Origin: Planctomicrobium sp.
GTDB taxonomy: Bacteria > Planctomycetota > Planctomycetia > Planctomycetales > Planctomycetaceae
Direction: 5' to 3'
Assembly: GCA_029259835.1 (NCBI GenBank)
Contig: JAJDEL010000741.1
Location: 1 to 11,617, forward strand
DNA: 11,617 nucleotides
Shown piece after piece: positions 1 through 7,550 of this stretch (the stretch's first letter is position 1; each line of letters opens with the position of its first letter). Below the pieces are notes generated by a model. That model made no database searches, had not been told where the DNA came from, and saw nothing but the letters and a program-made list of their open reading frames with translations. Both the position numbers and the translations under genes were made by a program.

Positions 1-375
1 ACGATTGCCGATTCAGAGGGTCGCTCGGTTGCGTTGCTGGAAAGTCGTGACGGATCTCGTGGCGTGAGTCTGGAGTTCCGCAAAAATCAACTCCCTTGTT
101 TCACTCAATGGAAATGTACGCAGCCCCTGAATGACGGTTACGTGACCGGTCTCGAGCCAGGAACGAATTATCCAAATTTCAAGGCATTTGAGCGACGACA
201 AGGACGCGTCGTGGATCTTGAAGCAGGAGCATGTTACGAGACTGAACTTACGTTGGCGGTTCACTCCTCGCAAGCTGAAGTTGCGGCGGTTCAAAATCGA
301 ATCAAGCAACTGCAAGGGGACTGTTCACCAGAAGTTCTTTCCCAACCATCCGCTCCGTATTGTGCGCTTGATTAA
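1..375 (+). CDS. C-terminal part of a DUF4432 / aldose-1-epimerase-like protein (5' truncated)
   Basis: The reading frame is open from the first base of the window to a TAA at 373-375, giving 124 codons of a gene that starts upstream. The segment with Gln-Trp-Lys followed by DGYVTGLEPGTNYPN, then a Phe-Glu-Arg..Gly-Arg-Val run and a Tyr-x-x-Glu-Leu-Thr-Leu-x-Val-His strand, resembles the C-terminal half of DUF4432 proteins. These have the galactose-mutarotase beta-sandwich fold and are annotated as aldose 1-epimerase family. In that family the Gly-Leu-Glu-Pro-Gly-Thr-Asn segment lies near the sugar-binding face. Any sugar substrate is inference, because the half with most other site residues is outside the window. 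The frame continues about 25 residues past the last family-like strand, ending in a Cys-Ala-Leu-Asp tail. The assignment rests on motif memory, so it is fairly but not fully certain. Confidence 0.72.
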   Translation, partial: TIADSEGRSVALLESRDGSRGVSLEFRKNQLPCFTQWKCTQPLNDGYVTGLEPGTNYPNFKAFERRQGRVVDLEAGACYETELTLAVHSSQAEVAAVQNRIKQLQGDCSPEVLSQPSAPYCALD

Positions 376-727
376 AGAAACCAAAACACCATCAGAAGCT
401 TCACTTAGCATCGGGTGAATCACACGGCGGAGCAGCAGTTTGCGGTTTTCCCGGTGAATCAGCAGAGGCAAAATCGTGATGCATTCGATTTCCGCGAACA
501 TTCTGGTATTTCAAATTCTCCTAAATAATGTGTAAGGCAGACATTTCATGGCACCAATGATGTTCCAGCGAGGTATCTTGACAAGTGGTCATCTTCACAC
601 TGCATTGTGATATTTAAATTCAATTGATGATTTCCATGGATATTCGCCGGAACATCCCATGATGAACTGCGTTTCAATTCTGGAAGATAGTTCCCGTTCG
701 ATTTCTTCTTTTTCACATAGGTTCGCT
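376..727. other. Intergenic region between the epimerase-like gene and the 563-aa secreted protein gene
   Basis: These 352 bases hold no convincing gene. No hairpin followed by a T-run is visible after the stop at 375, so any terminator is not of the intrinsic kind. The 9-mer GGTGAATCA occurs twice, at 414-422 and 453-461. This is probably chance. The right-hand part, 600-660, is AT-rich and carries a possible promoter for the downstream gene. An in-frame ATG pair at 659-664 would extend the next gene upstream but is not favoured. Confidence 0.5.
578..606 (+). promoter_or_regulatory. Possible sigma70-type promoter for the 563-aa secreted protein gene
   Basis: A consensus -35 hexamer TTGACA lies at 578-583, followed after 17 bases by TGCATT at 601-606. 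TGCATT matches the -10 consensus at only three of six positions. Transcription would begin near 613 and leave a leader of about 115 bases before the preferred ATG at 728. The perfect -35 and ideal spacing favour the call; the poor -10 argues against it. Confidence 0.28.
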
Positions 728-2419
728 ATGAAGACGGTTTTTCGTTTCTCCGCATTCTTGATGTTGCTGGCAACTCTGTTGCTCTTGCCTGCGTCTTTGG
801 CGTTCGCACAAAACGACTTGGAAGAGGAGGATTTCGGACCGCGTTTGCCATTTGCAGTCGTGACGGTGCGGAACATTGATCAGTCGCTTTCGAATATCGG
901 CAAAATGTTTGAAGTCTCTGGTCGCGAAGACATGATGGAAATGATCGAAGGCTTTCTGAACGACAAAGCCGGAAATCTCGACGGAATTGATCGCACAAAG
1001 CCGTTCGGCGTCATGTTCTTCCTCAGCGACTCGCTGCCTCCTCAACCTTTCCCGATGGCTTACATCCCTGTCGGCGATATCGATGCGTTTGTGAAAACTG
1101 CTTCACTCGGACCTGCGAAACCGGAAAAGATTGAAGGCAAAGAAGGCTCCTACAAGTTTCCGTTTGGTGGGCGGCGGAATCGTGGTTTGAACATGGTGAT
1201 TCGCGATGGGTACGCGTTTGTGACTCCAAACGAAACAATTCTGGAAGACGAATTACCAGATCCTGAAAAACTCGTCGGCGGCATGGCCTCTCGTTACGAT
1301 GTGAGTGTCTCCGCATTGCTGATGAACATTCCTCCGTTGCTAAAGGATTTCTTTGTTGCAACGCTGCAAGCAAGTTCGCAGGCGGAGTTACAACAGCGTG
1401 ATGAAGAATCCGAAGCAGCTCACAAAATGCGGAAGGCGAGTGGTCAAAGTGTCCTAGAGCTAATGTCGCAAGTTCTTCGTGATGGGGAACAGCTTACGTT
1501 CGGTCTTGAAGCGAAACCAGAAGAGAAAACAGCAGCGCTAGAACTGATGATCGATGCGAAACCAGAGAGTGAATTCTCTAAGTTCATGAAAAACATCGGT
1601 GGTCGCAAAAGTGTTTTTGAACCACTTGAATCCGATCACAATCCACTTGCAGTTTCAGTCTCGTGGAAGATGGATCGCCGGGAAAAAGAAATGGTGATCG
1701 GGATGCTCGATGGTTTGGAGATTGCACTGACGGAGCAACTGCCTGAAACGACCGCGACCGCAATCAGCCGAATCGCAGATTCACTACGTGCGACAGCTGA
1801 GCAAGAGCACGTCAACGGAATTTTCCAGTTTGCACCGATTGATCGTAACGAGTTTGCTCTCATCGGCGCGCTCAAATTGGTAGGTTCGCAAACATTCGGA
1901 ACAGCTTTACATGAACTTTTGACCGCTGTCGGCGATCTCGATGGTATCGATTCGGTTGAGTTGGGAGTTCATCAACATCAAAATGTCATCTTCCATCGAC
2001 TCGTCGGAAAAGATGCTTCCGAAGAGGACATGCGAATTTATGGAGGGCATCCCAGTGTCTATCTTGGATCCGGCAACGGGATTTTCTGGTTCGGACTTGG
2101 TGGCGACGCCGTTTTGTCGGAACTCGACTTTGCAATCGATCTCATGCTTGAAACCCCGCCTGGAACGTTGAAAGGAAGTACGGCTCCGCTGCAAGTCGTC
2201 TTTCGTATGCTCCCTTGGCTTGATCTGCCTGAAAGAGAAAACGGAAACCCTGACGGTCGTGAGTTGGCTCAAGAGGCCATGGATTCCGGGAATGACGCCG
2301 TTCGCATAGACATCCGCCCGACCGAAACCGGCGGACGGGTTCGAGTGCAATTTGAAGAAGGGTTTGTCCGTTTGTTAGGCTTGATCTTGGCTCGGCAGTA
2401 CGATGAGAGTCAGTTATAA
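728..2419 (+). CDS. Secreted protein of unknown function, 563 aa
   Basis: The protein opens with a clear Sec signal peptide: Met-Lys, a hydrophobic core at about residues 7-22, and a likely cleavage after Ala-Phe-Ala at 25-27. That is why the ATG at 728 is preferred over the upstream in-frame ATG at 659, which would put 23 polar residues in front of the signal. The mature part has no catalytic motif I recognise. It begins with an acidic stretch, has a helix-forming Glu/Gln-rich segment near residues 215-235, alternates short beta and helical segments, and ends in an Arg-Val-Gln-Phe-Glu-Glu-Gly strand. There is no C-terminal anchor. Similar uncharacterised exported proteins of about 550-650 residues are common in planctomycetes, but I cannot name the family. 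It converges on the beta-propeller gene, with 36 bases between the two stops and no visible terminator hairpin. Confidence 0.85.
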   Translation: MKTVFRFSAFLMLLATLLLLPASLAFAQNDLEEEDFGPRLPFAVVTVRNIDQSLSNIGKMFEVSGREDMMEMIEGFLNDKAGNLDGIDRTKPFGVMFFLSDSLPPQPFPMAYIPVGDIDAFVKTASLGPAKPEKIEGKEGSYKFPFGGRRNRGLNMVIRDGYAFVTPNETILEDELPDPEKLVGGMASRYDVSVSALLMNIPPLLKDFFVATLQASSQAELQQRDEESEAAHKMRKASGQSVLELMSQVLRDGEQLTFGLEAKPEEKTAALELMIDAKPESEFSKFMKNIGGRKSVFEPLESDHNPLAVSVSWKMDRREKEMVIGMLDGLEIALTEQLPETTATAISRIADSLRATAEQEHVNGIFQFAPIDRNEFALIGALKLVGSQTFGTALHELLTAVGDLDGIDSVELGVHQHQNVIFHRLVGKDASEEDMRIYGGHPSVYLGSGNGIFWFGLGGDAVLSELDFAIDLMLETPPGTLKGSTAPLQVVFRMLPWLDLPERENGNPDGRELAQEAMDSGNDAVRIDIRPTETGGRVRVQFEEGFVRLLGLILARQYDESQL

Positions 2420-2455
2420 CTGGCATCTAGACAGTCAATCATCGAGCAATTTCGG

Positions 2456-4261
2456 TCACTCTGTCTTGGTCACTTGTTCAATGGTCTCCGTCTTTGAATC
2501 TGGATTTGCGCGCAGATCATAGCAAGCAACTTCCGTGGCGTTGCGGACGAAGGCTTTGCCGTAGGCGATGGTGAGGGGATTCCAGGTTTTGACGTCAGCT
2601 GAGAGAACTTTGTGAATGCCGACGACTTTTAATTCTTCCGGGCTTGGTTGGATCATCACAAGATCGCCTTTTTCGGTCAGGACAATGATGTGACCGTCAA
2701 CGAAGAGGATTTGTCCGTGACCGTAGCGACCGCGCAGACCTTTGCGCCGGCCTTTCCAGAGTCTCTTGCCATCTTTTGGATCGATGCAAACCATGATCCC
2801 TTCGTCGAGGCCGTAGATGTAACCGTCGTGCAAGAGGGGACTAGAGAATTTGCAGCGCAACCGCATTGAATTTTTCTCAGGCCAAAGCGACTTCGTTTGC
2901 CACTTTGTTCCGTCTTTTGAGATCTGAAGCATCGCGCTCCCGATGCCATATCCAGAAGAAATGAGAACGCGGTCGTCACTCAAAATAAGTGGCTGCGCGA
3001 CGTTGATGTAGTCGCCAGCTTTGTAAGGGAAGGCCGAAAGCTGCTTGCCTGTCTCTGGATCGTTTCCACGAAATGCAGTTCCGTCAAAATTCAGGATGAC
3101 CTGCTGCCCAGCAAGTTCCGCAAGCATTGGCGAAGAATAGCCAGGCAGGGTTTTCCCTTCGATCCCTTCGATAGCGATTGCCCCGGTCTTGTAACTTTTG
3201 AAACTGTCATCGTGCTTTGGTTCCGGCAACCCTTCGCCTTGCCAAGCAAGCTTTCCAGTTGCAAAATTGAACGCAACAAGACCATTACCGCTGACACCGT
3301 TTTCATCGAGGCCTTCGTTGAGGCTACCGATGTTCACAATCACGTTATCTGCATGAATCAATGGTGATGAGGTCATGCCCCAATGCGTTGTCGGGAGGCC
3401 AAATTTTTGAAGAACGTTCACATGCCACTTGGACTCTCCGCTTTTGAGATCTAAACAAAAGAGGTCTCCATAGCAGCCGAATGAGTAGACGGCATTGTTG
3501 TGAATCGTGGGGGTCGAACGTGGACCGGGACCGCCCAAGGCGTTGAAGTTCGCTGGGTATCGGTGCTCCCAAAACTCTTGTCCAGTTTCAATGTTGTAAC
3601 AGACAACCGCTTCGTCTTCTCCTCGTTGTTCCATCGTGATGACGACAGGATCGACAACTGAGAACGATGAGTAACCACCGCCGATCGGGTGCCTCCACAA
3701 CTCGGTTGGCGGATTGGATTCCCAGTCAGTTCGCAGTTTAGGACCGATGACAATTCCATCGCGATTGATCCCACGGTAGGCAGGCATGTCTTCCGGAGCG
3801 AATTGCTCGACACGTTCAATTTGCTCGGTCGATGCCGTTTCTGTTGACTGTCGGTACTCGGCGAGTCGTTGGGCAGCAGTCGTTTCCCAGCGATACCGAA
3901 AGCTCATATTCATGTCACCGTCAAAGTCAATTGCCTGGATGGAACCGATCCACGCAAACAGCACCAGCAATGCTGGAAGTCCAACCATGAGGACAGTTTT
4001 TCGGCTGAACGAAGAAAAGACGAACCACCAGATAATCGTACAAATTCCCGAAAGAAGAACTTGTGCGTAGGTGATCATGTTTTCGAGAGCATCTCCCCAA
4101 GCCGGCTCCCAGACCGTTCGCATCAGGAGTTGCATGACGGCGAAGACAATCAGCATCCACTTCAAAAAAACACCAAATCGACTTCGTCTTTTTTGAGACG
4201 AAGGTGACATTGACTTTTCAGTAGAGACACTCTCTTCCGGTGAATCAGTTTGCTCCGTCAT
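2456..4261 (-). CDS. Membrane-anchored PQQ-like (BamB-type) beta-propeller protein, 601 aa
   Basis: A basic N-terminus (Lys-Arg-Arg-Ser-Arg at 24-28) precedes three predicted membrane helices at about 30-48, 62-83 and 88-110. With the N-terminus inside, the rest lies on the periplasmic side. From about 185 to 585 the chain shows repeated beta-propeller blades with the PQQ-type signature. Examples are a Tyr-Asn-Ile-Glu-Thr-Gly-Gln-Glu-Phe-Trp unit near 222, Leu-Asp-Leu-Lys-Ser-Gly-Glu-Ser-Lys-Trp near 270, Phe-Asn-Phe-Ala-Thr-Gly-Lys-Leu-Ala-Trp near 331, and Ile-Asp-Pro-Lys-Asp-Gly-Lys-Arg-Leu-Trp near 493. Such propellers in planctomycetes usually have no shown PQQ-dependent dehydrogenase activity, and the catalytic and cofactor residues are not evident here. 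A scaffold or binding role at the membrane is inference. It starts 105 bases downstream of dprA and could be the last gene of the sppA-truB-dprA block. The Shine-Dalgarno is weak (GAGA upstream of the ATG). Confidence 0.88.
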   Translation of the reverse strand: MTEQTDSPEESVSTEKSMSPSSQKRRSRFGVFLKWMLIVFAVMQLLMRTVWEPAWGDALENMITYAQVLLSGICTIIWWFVFSSFSRKTVLMVGLPALLVLFAWIGSIQAIDFDGDMNMSFRYRWETTAAQRLAEYRQSTETASTEQIERVEQFAPEDMPAYRGINRDGIVIGPKLRTDWESNPPTELWRHPIGGGYSSFSVVDPVVITMEQRGEDEAVVCYNIETGQEFWEHRYPANFNALGGPGPRSTPTIHNNAVYSFGCYGDLFCLDLKSGESKWHVNVLQKFGLPTTHWGMTSSPLIHADNVIVNIGSLNEGLDENGVSGNGLVAFNFATGKLAWQGEGLPEPKHDDSFKSYKTGAIAIEGIEGKTLPGYSSPMLAELAGQQVILNFDGTAFRGNDPETGKQLSAFPYKAGDYINVAQPLILSDDRVLISSGYGIGSAMLQISKDGTKWQTKSLWPEKNSMRLRCKFSSPLLHDGYIYGLDEGIMVCIDPKDGKRLWKGRRKGLRGRYGHGQILFVDGHIIVLTEKGDLVMIQPSPEELKVVGIHKVLSADVKTWNPLTIAYGKAFVRNATEVACYDLRANPDSKTETIEQVTKTE

Positions 4262-4366
4262 GGATATTCTCGTTTGCTAATTTCACAGTGTCGTGCGTTT
4301 GATCGTCCTCGATCTTCATTGGGAAGCATTAACTGTGGAGTGAGAGGCGTCAAGGAGCAAACGTCT

Positions 4367-5488
4367 TCATCCGTAGATTCTCTCGACGAAGCTGCCTGGG
4401 AGGCGCCGTACTAAGCGTTTCATTTCCAGAACAGTGAGCGTTGAAAGCACGCGCGATGGAGTCATCTCAGCTTTTACAAGAACTTGATCAATCGAGGTGG
4501 GGGAGGTTTCGACGAGGTTTAAGACGGCTTGTTCCTGTTCGTTGAGGTTCAGTTCACGAGGAGTGTGAACCGTTTTGTCTTCGCTTGTTTTGACCGGTTC
4601 GACCAGCGGGCCGAGTGCTTCAAGAATGTCGTTGGCATCTCGAACAAGCATTGCTCCATCGCGGATGAGATCATGACAACCTTCACTGGCTGAACAGTCA
4701 ATTCGTCCAGGCACTGCGAAGACATCGCGTCCTTGTTCCATTGAATGTCGTGCCGTATGTAATGCTCCACTTTTTCTGCCAGCTTCAATAATGACAACAC
4801 CCAGCGACAAACCTGCAATGATGCGGTTGCGTTGTGGAAACAAACCTCTTTGAGGGGAACGGTCCAGTGGAGATTCCGAAAGCAGAGCTCCTTGATTGAC
4901 AATCTCTTGAGCGAGGTCTTTATGTTCTGGCGGGTACATTTTCAGCAAGCCTGGAGCGCACACTGCAAGCGTTCTCCCACCGGCATCTAAGGTTCCGCGA
5001 TGGGCGGCAGCATCGATCCCTCGGGCGAGACCGCTGACAACAACAATACCTGCTCGTGTGAGCGCACCTGCCAGTCGCGCGGCTTGTGTTCGACCATAGT
5101 GCGTACAGTGACGCGAGCCAACAATTGCCACGGCAAGTGAATCTGAGGGTTGAAGAGTTCCATTCACATTGAGTACCGGTGGAGCATCACAGATTTCCGT
5201 CAGAGACCGCGGATACACCTCAGAATTGATCGGAAGGATTGAAATCCCATGTTGCTGGGCTTTTTCGAATTCGCTTTGAGCCTGTTCGAAACTGCGGTGG
5301 CTTGTAATTGATGCGGAAACTTTCGGACCAATCCCTTGTACCGCGAGTAAGTCTTGACCGCTGGCCTGGAAGATTGCTTCGGCGGTTTCGAATCGAGCAA
5401 ACAACAGTGACTGCAGCCGTGGTCCGAGTCCTTGAATGAGATTGAGTTGAATCGCCGCAAGCGTTTCGGAGTCAATATTGGTCGACAT
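4367..5488 (-). CDS. dprA: DNA-processing protein DprA (Smf), 373 aa
   Basis: DprA binds incoming single-stranded DNA during natural transformation and loads RecA on it; it is also kept in many bacteria not known to be competent. An N-terminal helix-hairpin-helix-like part (residues 15-62, with Gly-Leu-Gly-Pro and Gly-Ile-Gly-Pro turns) leads into the Rossmann-like core. Core landmarks are VGSRHCTHYG at 123-132, SGLARGIDAAAH at 152-163, Tyr-Pro-Pro-Glu-His at 185-189, FPQRNRIIAGLS at 217-228, SGALHTA at 240-246 and GRDVFAVPG at 253-261. The C-terminal 60 residues form the usual winged-helix domain (DprA_WH). The segment before Tyr-Pro-Pro reads Cys-Ala-Pro-Gly-Leu-Leu-Lys-Met where many members have a Gly-Cys-Gly-Leu-Asp type sequence, a tolerated variation. 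Length is normal. The ATG at 5488 follows the truB stop by 37 bases, suggesting co-transcription; no good Shine-Dalgarno is seen. Confidence 0.96.
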   Translation of the reverse strand: MSTNIDSETLAAIQLNLIQGLGPRLQSLLFARFETAEAIFQASGQDLLAVQGIGPKVSASITSHRSFEQAQSEFEKAQQHGISILPINSEVYPRSLTEICDAPPVLNVNGTLQPSDSLAVAIVGSRHCTHYGRTQAARLAGALTRAGIVVVSGLARGIDAAAHRGTLDAGGRTLAVCAPGLLKMYPPEHKDLAQEIVNQGALLSESPLDRSPQRGLFPQRNRIIAGLSLGVVIIEAGRKSGALHTARHSMEQGRDVFAVPGRIDCSASEGCHDLIRDGAMLVRDANDILEALGPLVEPVKTSEDKTVHTPRELNLNEQEQAVLNLVETSPTSIDQVLVKAEMTPSRVLSTLTVLEMKRLVRRLPGSFVERIYG

Positions 5489-5525
5489 GAGTTACCCGTT
5501 TACGAATTAGAAAAAAGGACCGATT

Positions 5526-6413
5526 CTATTCTGGCGATGGAAAGACGATTTGTGGAGCGAGTCGGCTTGCTTCCGTTTCAGTTATCGCAATCAACTGGTC
5601 ATTGTCGTCAGTGACCGCAATGACTTTCGCTCCGGTGTCTCCTTTCAGTTGATCAGAATCGAAGGCAATACGCTGACCGAAGCGGAGGCTGATCGCCTCG
5701 CTTTCTGTGGCACGATAGATCGGGAGATGATGTACTGCTTCCAGCGGAGAATGAAGGTGTTCGCTGATTGATTCTTTCGTGAGGTCATTCAACGAGACGG
5801 AGTCTTCAACGGCAAACGGGCCTATTGATGTGCGAACTAACGCAGACATGACGGCTTCAGTCCCTGCTTTTCGTGCGATGTCGCGACCGATTGAGCGGAC
5901 GTAAGTTCCGGTCCCACAGGTCATTGAAAGTAGCATCGCTGTTCTGTCGAACTGCTTGAGTTCCAGGCGATCCACACGAACTCGTCTGGTCGGCATTTCG
6001 ACATCTTCACCACGTCGAGCGACTTTGTAGGCACGCTCGCCGTTGATTTTAATCGCTGAATATGCTGGTGGAACCTGTTCGATTTCACCTGTGAATTGTG
6101 GAAGCAGCGATTGAATTAGCTTTTCGTCGAGATCCTCAGGTACCGGGATGCTTTCTATTTCGCCTTCGATATCGTCTGTCGCGCTTTTTTTTCCGATCAG
6201 AAACGTTCCTTCGTAGCATTTTGAATGTTCATGAATGAACGGAACGAGCTTTGTAGCCTTTCCAAGACAGACCAGCAACACGCCCGTTGCCAGAGGATCG
6301 AGTGTCCCGGCGTGTCCGCATTTGACTTTTCGACCAACGAGACGACTCACGCGATTGACGACATCGCGCGAGGTCCATTCCGGAGGCTTATTGATATTGA
6401 GTATTCCAAGCAT
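5526..6413 (-). CDS. truB: tRNA pseudouridine(55) synthase TruB, 295 aa
   Basis: TruB converts U55 in the T-loop of tRNAs to pseudouridine in the cytoplasm. From the ATG at 6413 the protein starts Met-Leu-Gly-Ile-Leu-Asn-Ile-Asn-Lys-Pro, the usual TruB beginning. The catalytic motif is GHAGTLDPLATGVLL, with the nucleophile Asp at residue 39. Next come Lys-Cys-Tyr-Glu-Gly-Thr-Phe with the conserved Tyr, VPPAYSAIKINGERAYKVAR, and the CGTGTYVRSIGRDI motif. The C-terminal part beyond about residue 235 looks like a small PUA-like or related RNA-binding extension but is divergent. A GTG at 6440 in the same frame would add nine residues. I reject it because it lies inside a perfect palindrome, lacks a Shine-Dalgarno and precedes the family's normal N-terminus. 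It is read between sppA and dprA. Confidence 0.96.
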   Translation of the reverse strand: MLGILNINKPPEWTSRDVVNRVSRLVGRKVKCGHAGTLDPLATGVLLVCLGKATKLVPFIHEHSKCYEGTFLIGKKSATDDIEGEIESIPVPEDLDEKLIQSLLPQFTGEIEQVPPAYSAIKINGERAYKVARRGEDVEMPTRRVRVDRLELKQFDRTAMLLSMTCGTGTYVRSIGRDIARKAGTEAVMSALVRTSIGPFAVEDSVSLNDLTKESISEHLHSPLEAVHHLPIYRATESEAISLRFGQRIAFDSDQLKGDTGAKVIAVTDDNDQLIAITETEASRLAPQIVFPSPE

Positions 6414-6428
6414 CGGTGATTCAACTCT

Positions 6429-6457
6429 TTTGCCGTACACTTAAAGTGTACGGCAAA
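6429..6457. promoter_or_regulatory. Perfect 29-base palindrome in the sppA-truB gap (operator or RNA hairpin)
   Basis: The left arm TTTGCCGTACACTT at 6429-6442 is exactly complementary, in reverse, to the right arm at 6444-6457, leaving one central A at 6443. The site is 35 bases past the sppA stop and 15 bases before the preferred truB start. On neither strand is the stem followed by a T-run, so it does not look like an intrinsic terminator. A dimeric regulator binding as DNA, or an mRNA processing or stability hairpin between the two genes, fits better. Function is unknown. Confidence 0.75.
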
Positions 6458-6492
6458 CCGGTCCTGCAACAATTCTTCCGCAGAAGATGAAG

Positions 6493-7524
6493 TCAAAACG
6501 CTCCCGATTTCAATCCTTGCTGCCAACCGAACATGTACATGGCTCGCGGTGTGCTGGCATCGATAATCCTGCTCATTGGATCAATGTTGATTTCCGGCGT
6601 CTTTGATGAAACCCCAAGAAGCGTTTCCGCGAAGGAGAGATGCGTTTTGTAATTCACAACTCGAACGCTGTTGAGTCCCAGCGACTCTTGTAGATTCTTT
6701 AACGAGTCCTCTTCAAAAGAAATTTCGTCGACGAGTCCGTTTTCCAGAGCTTGGTTAGCTGTGTAGACCTGTCCCGTTGCCAGTTCGCGAATTTGTTCCA
6801 TGTTCAGTTTCGAGCGGCCTTCGTCAATCACTGTGAGAAAACGTACGAATGAGTCTTCAATGATTTCACCCCAGACTTCCCGTTCCCGTTCCGACATTTC
6901 CTTAAAGGGGTTAAGTGTGTCTTTGAGCGCTCCTGTTGCCAAAGAATCAGACTGAACGCCGATTTTCTCTGCCAACTCCGATGCGTCATATCGAGGCACG
7001 ATTACGCCGATGGAACCGGTCCAGGTTGTCGGTTCCGCGTAGACCGGAGCCTCGGGACCAGCGCCCATGGCAATGTAATATCCCCCTGATGCAGCGATCC
7101 CTTTCATCTGAACATGAACGGGCTTCTTCTCCGCCAATTGCTGAATCTTGTGATAGATTTCGTGAGAGTCCGAGACGAGTCCGCCGGGACTATCGATCAC
7201 CAGCAGGACACCTTTGACTGCCGGATCTTCGGCAGCTTGATCGATCACTTTGATAATCCGGTTGGTGTACGGATTTGTGATCATGAAGTTCACTACGATC
7301 CGGGCAATTTTGTCTTCCGCAAATTCATCCCCTGAATGAAATTCCTCATTAGCTCCACCTGAATCTATCGCATACTCACCCAGGCTGGCGAGGAGGCCAA
7401 GATTCAGCATCACTGAAAACGCGAAACCGAAAAGCAGCAACATGAGCAGTAATCGCCGCCCCGGTTGCTGGATGATGATCGTCGGCGTGCCAGGGGCACC
7501 TTGAGTCAGGATTTTTTCGCGCAT
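6493..7524 (-). CDS. sppA: Signal peptide peptidase SppA-like serine protease (family S49), 343 aa
   Basis: S49 proteases cut leftover signal peptides and some membrane proteins within or beside the inner membrane. One N-terminal membrane helix spans about residues 24-47, and the catalytic domain is outside. The S49 landmarks are all present: VLLVIDSPGG at 107-115 region, KGIAASGGYYIAMGA with the nucleophile Ser146, TGSIGVI at 169-175, and the general-base Lys201 in Gly-Ala-Leu-Lys-Asp. The Ser-to-Lys spacing of 55 residues is close to that of the short, single-domain Bacillus-type SppA, not the double-length E. coli enzyme. The tail beyond about residue 290 is not conserved in my memory of the family. 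The ATG at 7524 has no Shine-Dalgarno upstream; instead the minus strand there is pyrimidine-rich. It is the first gene of the minus-strand block. Confidence 0.94.
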   Translation of the reverse strand: MREKILTQGAPGTPTIIIQQPGRRLLLMLLLFGFAFSVMLNLGLLASLGEYAIDSGGANEEFHSGDEFAEDKIARIVVNFMITNPYTNRIIKVIDQAAEDPAVKGVLLVIDSPGGLVSDSHEIYHKIQQLAEKKPVHVQMKGIAASGGYYIAMGAGPEAPVYAEPTTWTGSIGVIVPRYDASELAEKIGVQSDSLATGALKDTLNPFKEMSEREREVWGEIIEDSFVRFLTVIDEGRSKLNMEQIRELATGQVYTANQALENGLVDEISFEEDSLKNLQESLGLNSVRVVNYKTHLSFAETLLGVSSKTPEINIDPMSRIIDASTPRAMYMFGWQQGLKSGAF

Positions 7525-7550
7525 GTTAAAATGTATGGGTTAGGAGGAAA

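Noticed and set aside
325..501. A 58-codon minus-strand frame overlapping the end of the epimerase-like gene, with AGGAG (minus strand) at 518-522.
   Set aside because: The AGGAG is 16 bases from the ATG, too far to serve it. The frame overlaps a better supported gene on the other strand and the product resembles nothing.
401..514. A 37-codon minus-strand frame from a TTG close to the same AGGAG.
   Set aside because: The gap to the TTG is only 3 bases, the codon is a rare start, and the peptide has no recognisable feature.
659..727. Start of the 563-aa protein gene at the upstream ATG at 659.
   Set aside because: It would place 23 polar residues before a standard signal peptide that begins with Met-Lys at 728.
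2456..4261. Calling the propeller protein a PQQ-dependent dehydrogenase.
   Set aside because: Only the blade repeats are seen; the cofactor-binding and catalytic residues of the dehydrogenases are not evident.
6429..6457. Reading the palindrome as an intrinsic terminator of sppA.
   Set aside because: The base run after the stem is A-rich or mixed on both strands, with no T-run.
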